From NCBI RefSeq assembly GCF_013032505.1, contig NZ_WQCG01000002.1, positions 186,001 through 250,000 on the forward strand: a stretch of 64,000 nt of DNA, read 5' to 3'. The notes under the pieces are model-generated. The model saw only the letters and a program-made list of their open reading frames with translations. It had not been told where the DNA came from and did no database searches. The stretch is from Ruegeria atlantica. Its GTDB lineage: Bacteria; Pseudomonadota; Alphaproteobacteria; Rhodobacterales; Rhodobacteraceae. The translations under genes and the position numbers were made by a program. Every line of letters starts with the position of its first letter. Position 1 is the stretch's first letter. This document shows, one piece after another, positions 63,262 through 64,000 of the stretch.

Positions 63262-64000
63262 TTTCTGGAACCTTCTGAGGGATTGTATTCACCAGCCGGG
63301 ACGCGCCCGCCTGGCAGGAGTGTGCGCCAAGTGACAGATGAGCAGCGGTGATGAAACCGCGCTTCAGCATAGTTTCAGCAGTGTTCAGGCCGTGCGACAG
63401 GGCATCTTGCATGTCATCCGCGGACAGTTGACCGACTGAAACCGGAACGGGTAGGTCGCCCAGATCGCTGTCGTCGTTCAGTTGACTGGCTGGAACCCGC
63501 CGGATGGCCGTATGCCCGGGCAGATCGACCGCATTGGCGATCAAGGTGGCGGCAACATCGGCCATTGCTGTGTTGCTGGCCAGTACTGTCACGCTGTCGG
63601 CGATGCCAAGGCTCAGACTGCGCCCGCCGCAACCCGATGTGGCGATACCGCCAACCTTGTCGTCTGAATGGATGGAAATGCGCCCCAGATCACGCCCATC
63701 AAGCCCTTTCATAGCGATGTGGAATTTCTGACCGTGATCCAAGTGAATAGCGATATCGCCGCCATTATTGACGGACGCGCGATTCAGCGGCGCGGCTTGC
63801 AGCATGGCTGCCAGAATTTCGTCTGCAACGGCTCCTGCAACGGCGGCCATGCGGGTCACGAACACGTTCGAATGGGGACGGGCAGCATCATCCATGCGTC
63901 GCGCCACCGGTCCATTCGGGCGGGTGGCGTCAGCCGTCAAAGGCGATTTCAACAGTGCCAGTTCGTCAACCAAACCTTTCAGGATCGTTTCGAACCTTAC
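63254..64000 (-). CDS. UPF0280 family protein (ApbE-like fold), 5' end outside the window
   Basis: The frame is open to the right edge (249 codons visible), and the residues ahead of the first possible start (RFETILKGLVDEL) look family-like, so the gene begins beyond 64000. RASVNNGGDIAIHLDHGQKF, GIATSGCGGRSLSLGIADSV and AMADVAATLIANAVDLPG are UPF0280 motifs; the NNGGD block is shared with ApbE flavin transferases. Function not established. Position with two DUF1185 genes and a transporter suggests a flavin-modifying or related role for a neighbouring reductase (inference). Confidence 0.8.
   Translation of the reverse strand, partial: VRFETILKGLVDELALLKSPLTADATRPNGPVARRMDDAARPHSNVFVTRMAAVAGAVADEILAAMLQAAPLNRASVNNGGDIAIHLDHGQKFHIAMKGLDGRDLGRISIHSDDKVGGIATSGCGGRSLSLGIADSVTVLASNTAMADVAATLIANAVDLPGHTAIRRVPASQLNDDSDLGDLPVPVSVGQLSADDMQDALSHGLNTAETMLKRGFITAAHLSLGAHSCQAGASRLVNTIPQKVPENA

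Overview
The window looks like a chromosomal segment of a marine alphaproteobacterium of the Roseobacter group (Rhodobacteraceae). The evidence is protein style, moderately high GC, ATGA-coupled operons, a serine-cycle block (sga, mtkAB, mcl), a DddP-like M24 protein and many CoA-dependent catabolic genes. I see no rRNA, tRNA, CRISPR array, insertion sequence or phage gene.

Layout. 1-5.4 kb is the end of an exopolysaccharide cluster: the C-terminus of a polymerase/ligase, a priming sugar transferase, two glycosyltransferases and a flippase. 5.35-11.7 kb is a LuxR-type regulator facing a serine-cycle operon (serine-glyoxylate aminotransferase, malate-CoA ligase, hydroxyacid dehydrogenase, malyl-CoA lyase). 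11.9-14.8 kb holds an AraC/GlxA-like regulator and a membrane class III nucleotide cyclase. 14.8-18.2 kb is thiBPQ under a TPP riboswitch. 18.3-20.2 kb is a CBS protein with an ArsB/NhaD-type transporter. 20.5-24.4 kb holds a crotonase, a LysR regulator and a divergent pair made of a 2OG-Fe(II) oxygenase and a DddP-like protein. 24.6-27.9 kb is znuA facing zur-znuC-znuB. 27.9-33.5 kb is a four-gene coupled operon (hydantoinase A/B, HisC-like aminotransferase, maleate isomerase/Asp-Glu racemase family).

33.7-64 kb is the most unusual part. A TetR regulator with an extra N-terminal domain faces a roughly 10.6-kb operon: luciferase-like monooxygenase, RibB, SnoaL-like protein, amidase, acyl-CoA ligase, thiolase, FadB-like protein and acyl-CoA dehydrogenase. 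This reads as oxidation, amide hydrolysis, CoA activation and beta-oxidation of a nitrogen-containing compound. An enamidase follows. Next is a feruloyl-CoA-synthase-like ligase operon with an acyl-CoA dehydrogenase, a thiolase-like protein lacking the usual cysteine and a DUF35 protein lacking its zinc cysteines. It diverges from an SDR and a crotonase. Ferredoxin and ferredoxin reductase, a CaiB CoA-transferase, a MarR regulator, a branched-chain-type ABC transporter with fused permeases, two DUF1185 proteins and an UPF0280 protein cut by the window edge complete it.

Two operator families tie this half together. A TTAGTATACTAA-type site lies upstream of enamidase, between the ligase and the SDR, upstream of ferredoxin and upstream of CaiB; a looser relative lies at the MarR promoter. 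The TetR-type palindrome (TGAACGTTCA core) in front of the monooxygenase operon has a second copy beside the MarR-type site in the ligase/SDR promoter. I infer one co-regulated catabolic system, probably for an N-heterocyclic or cyclic-amide compound. The substrate is not known, and the regulator-site assignments are inferences.
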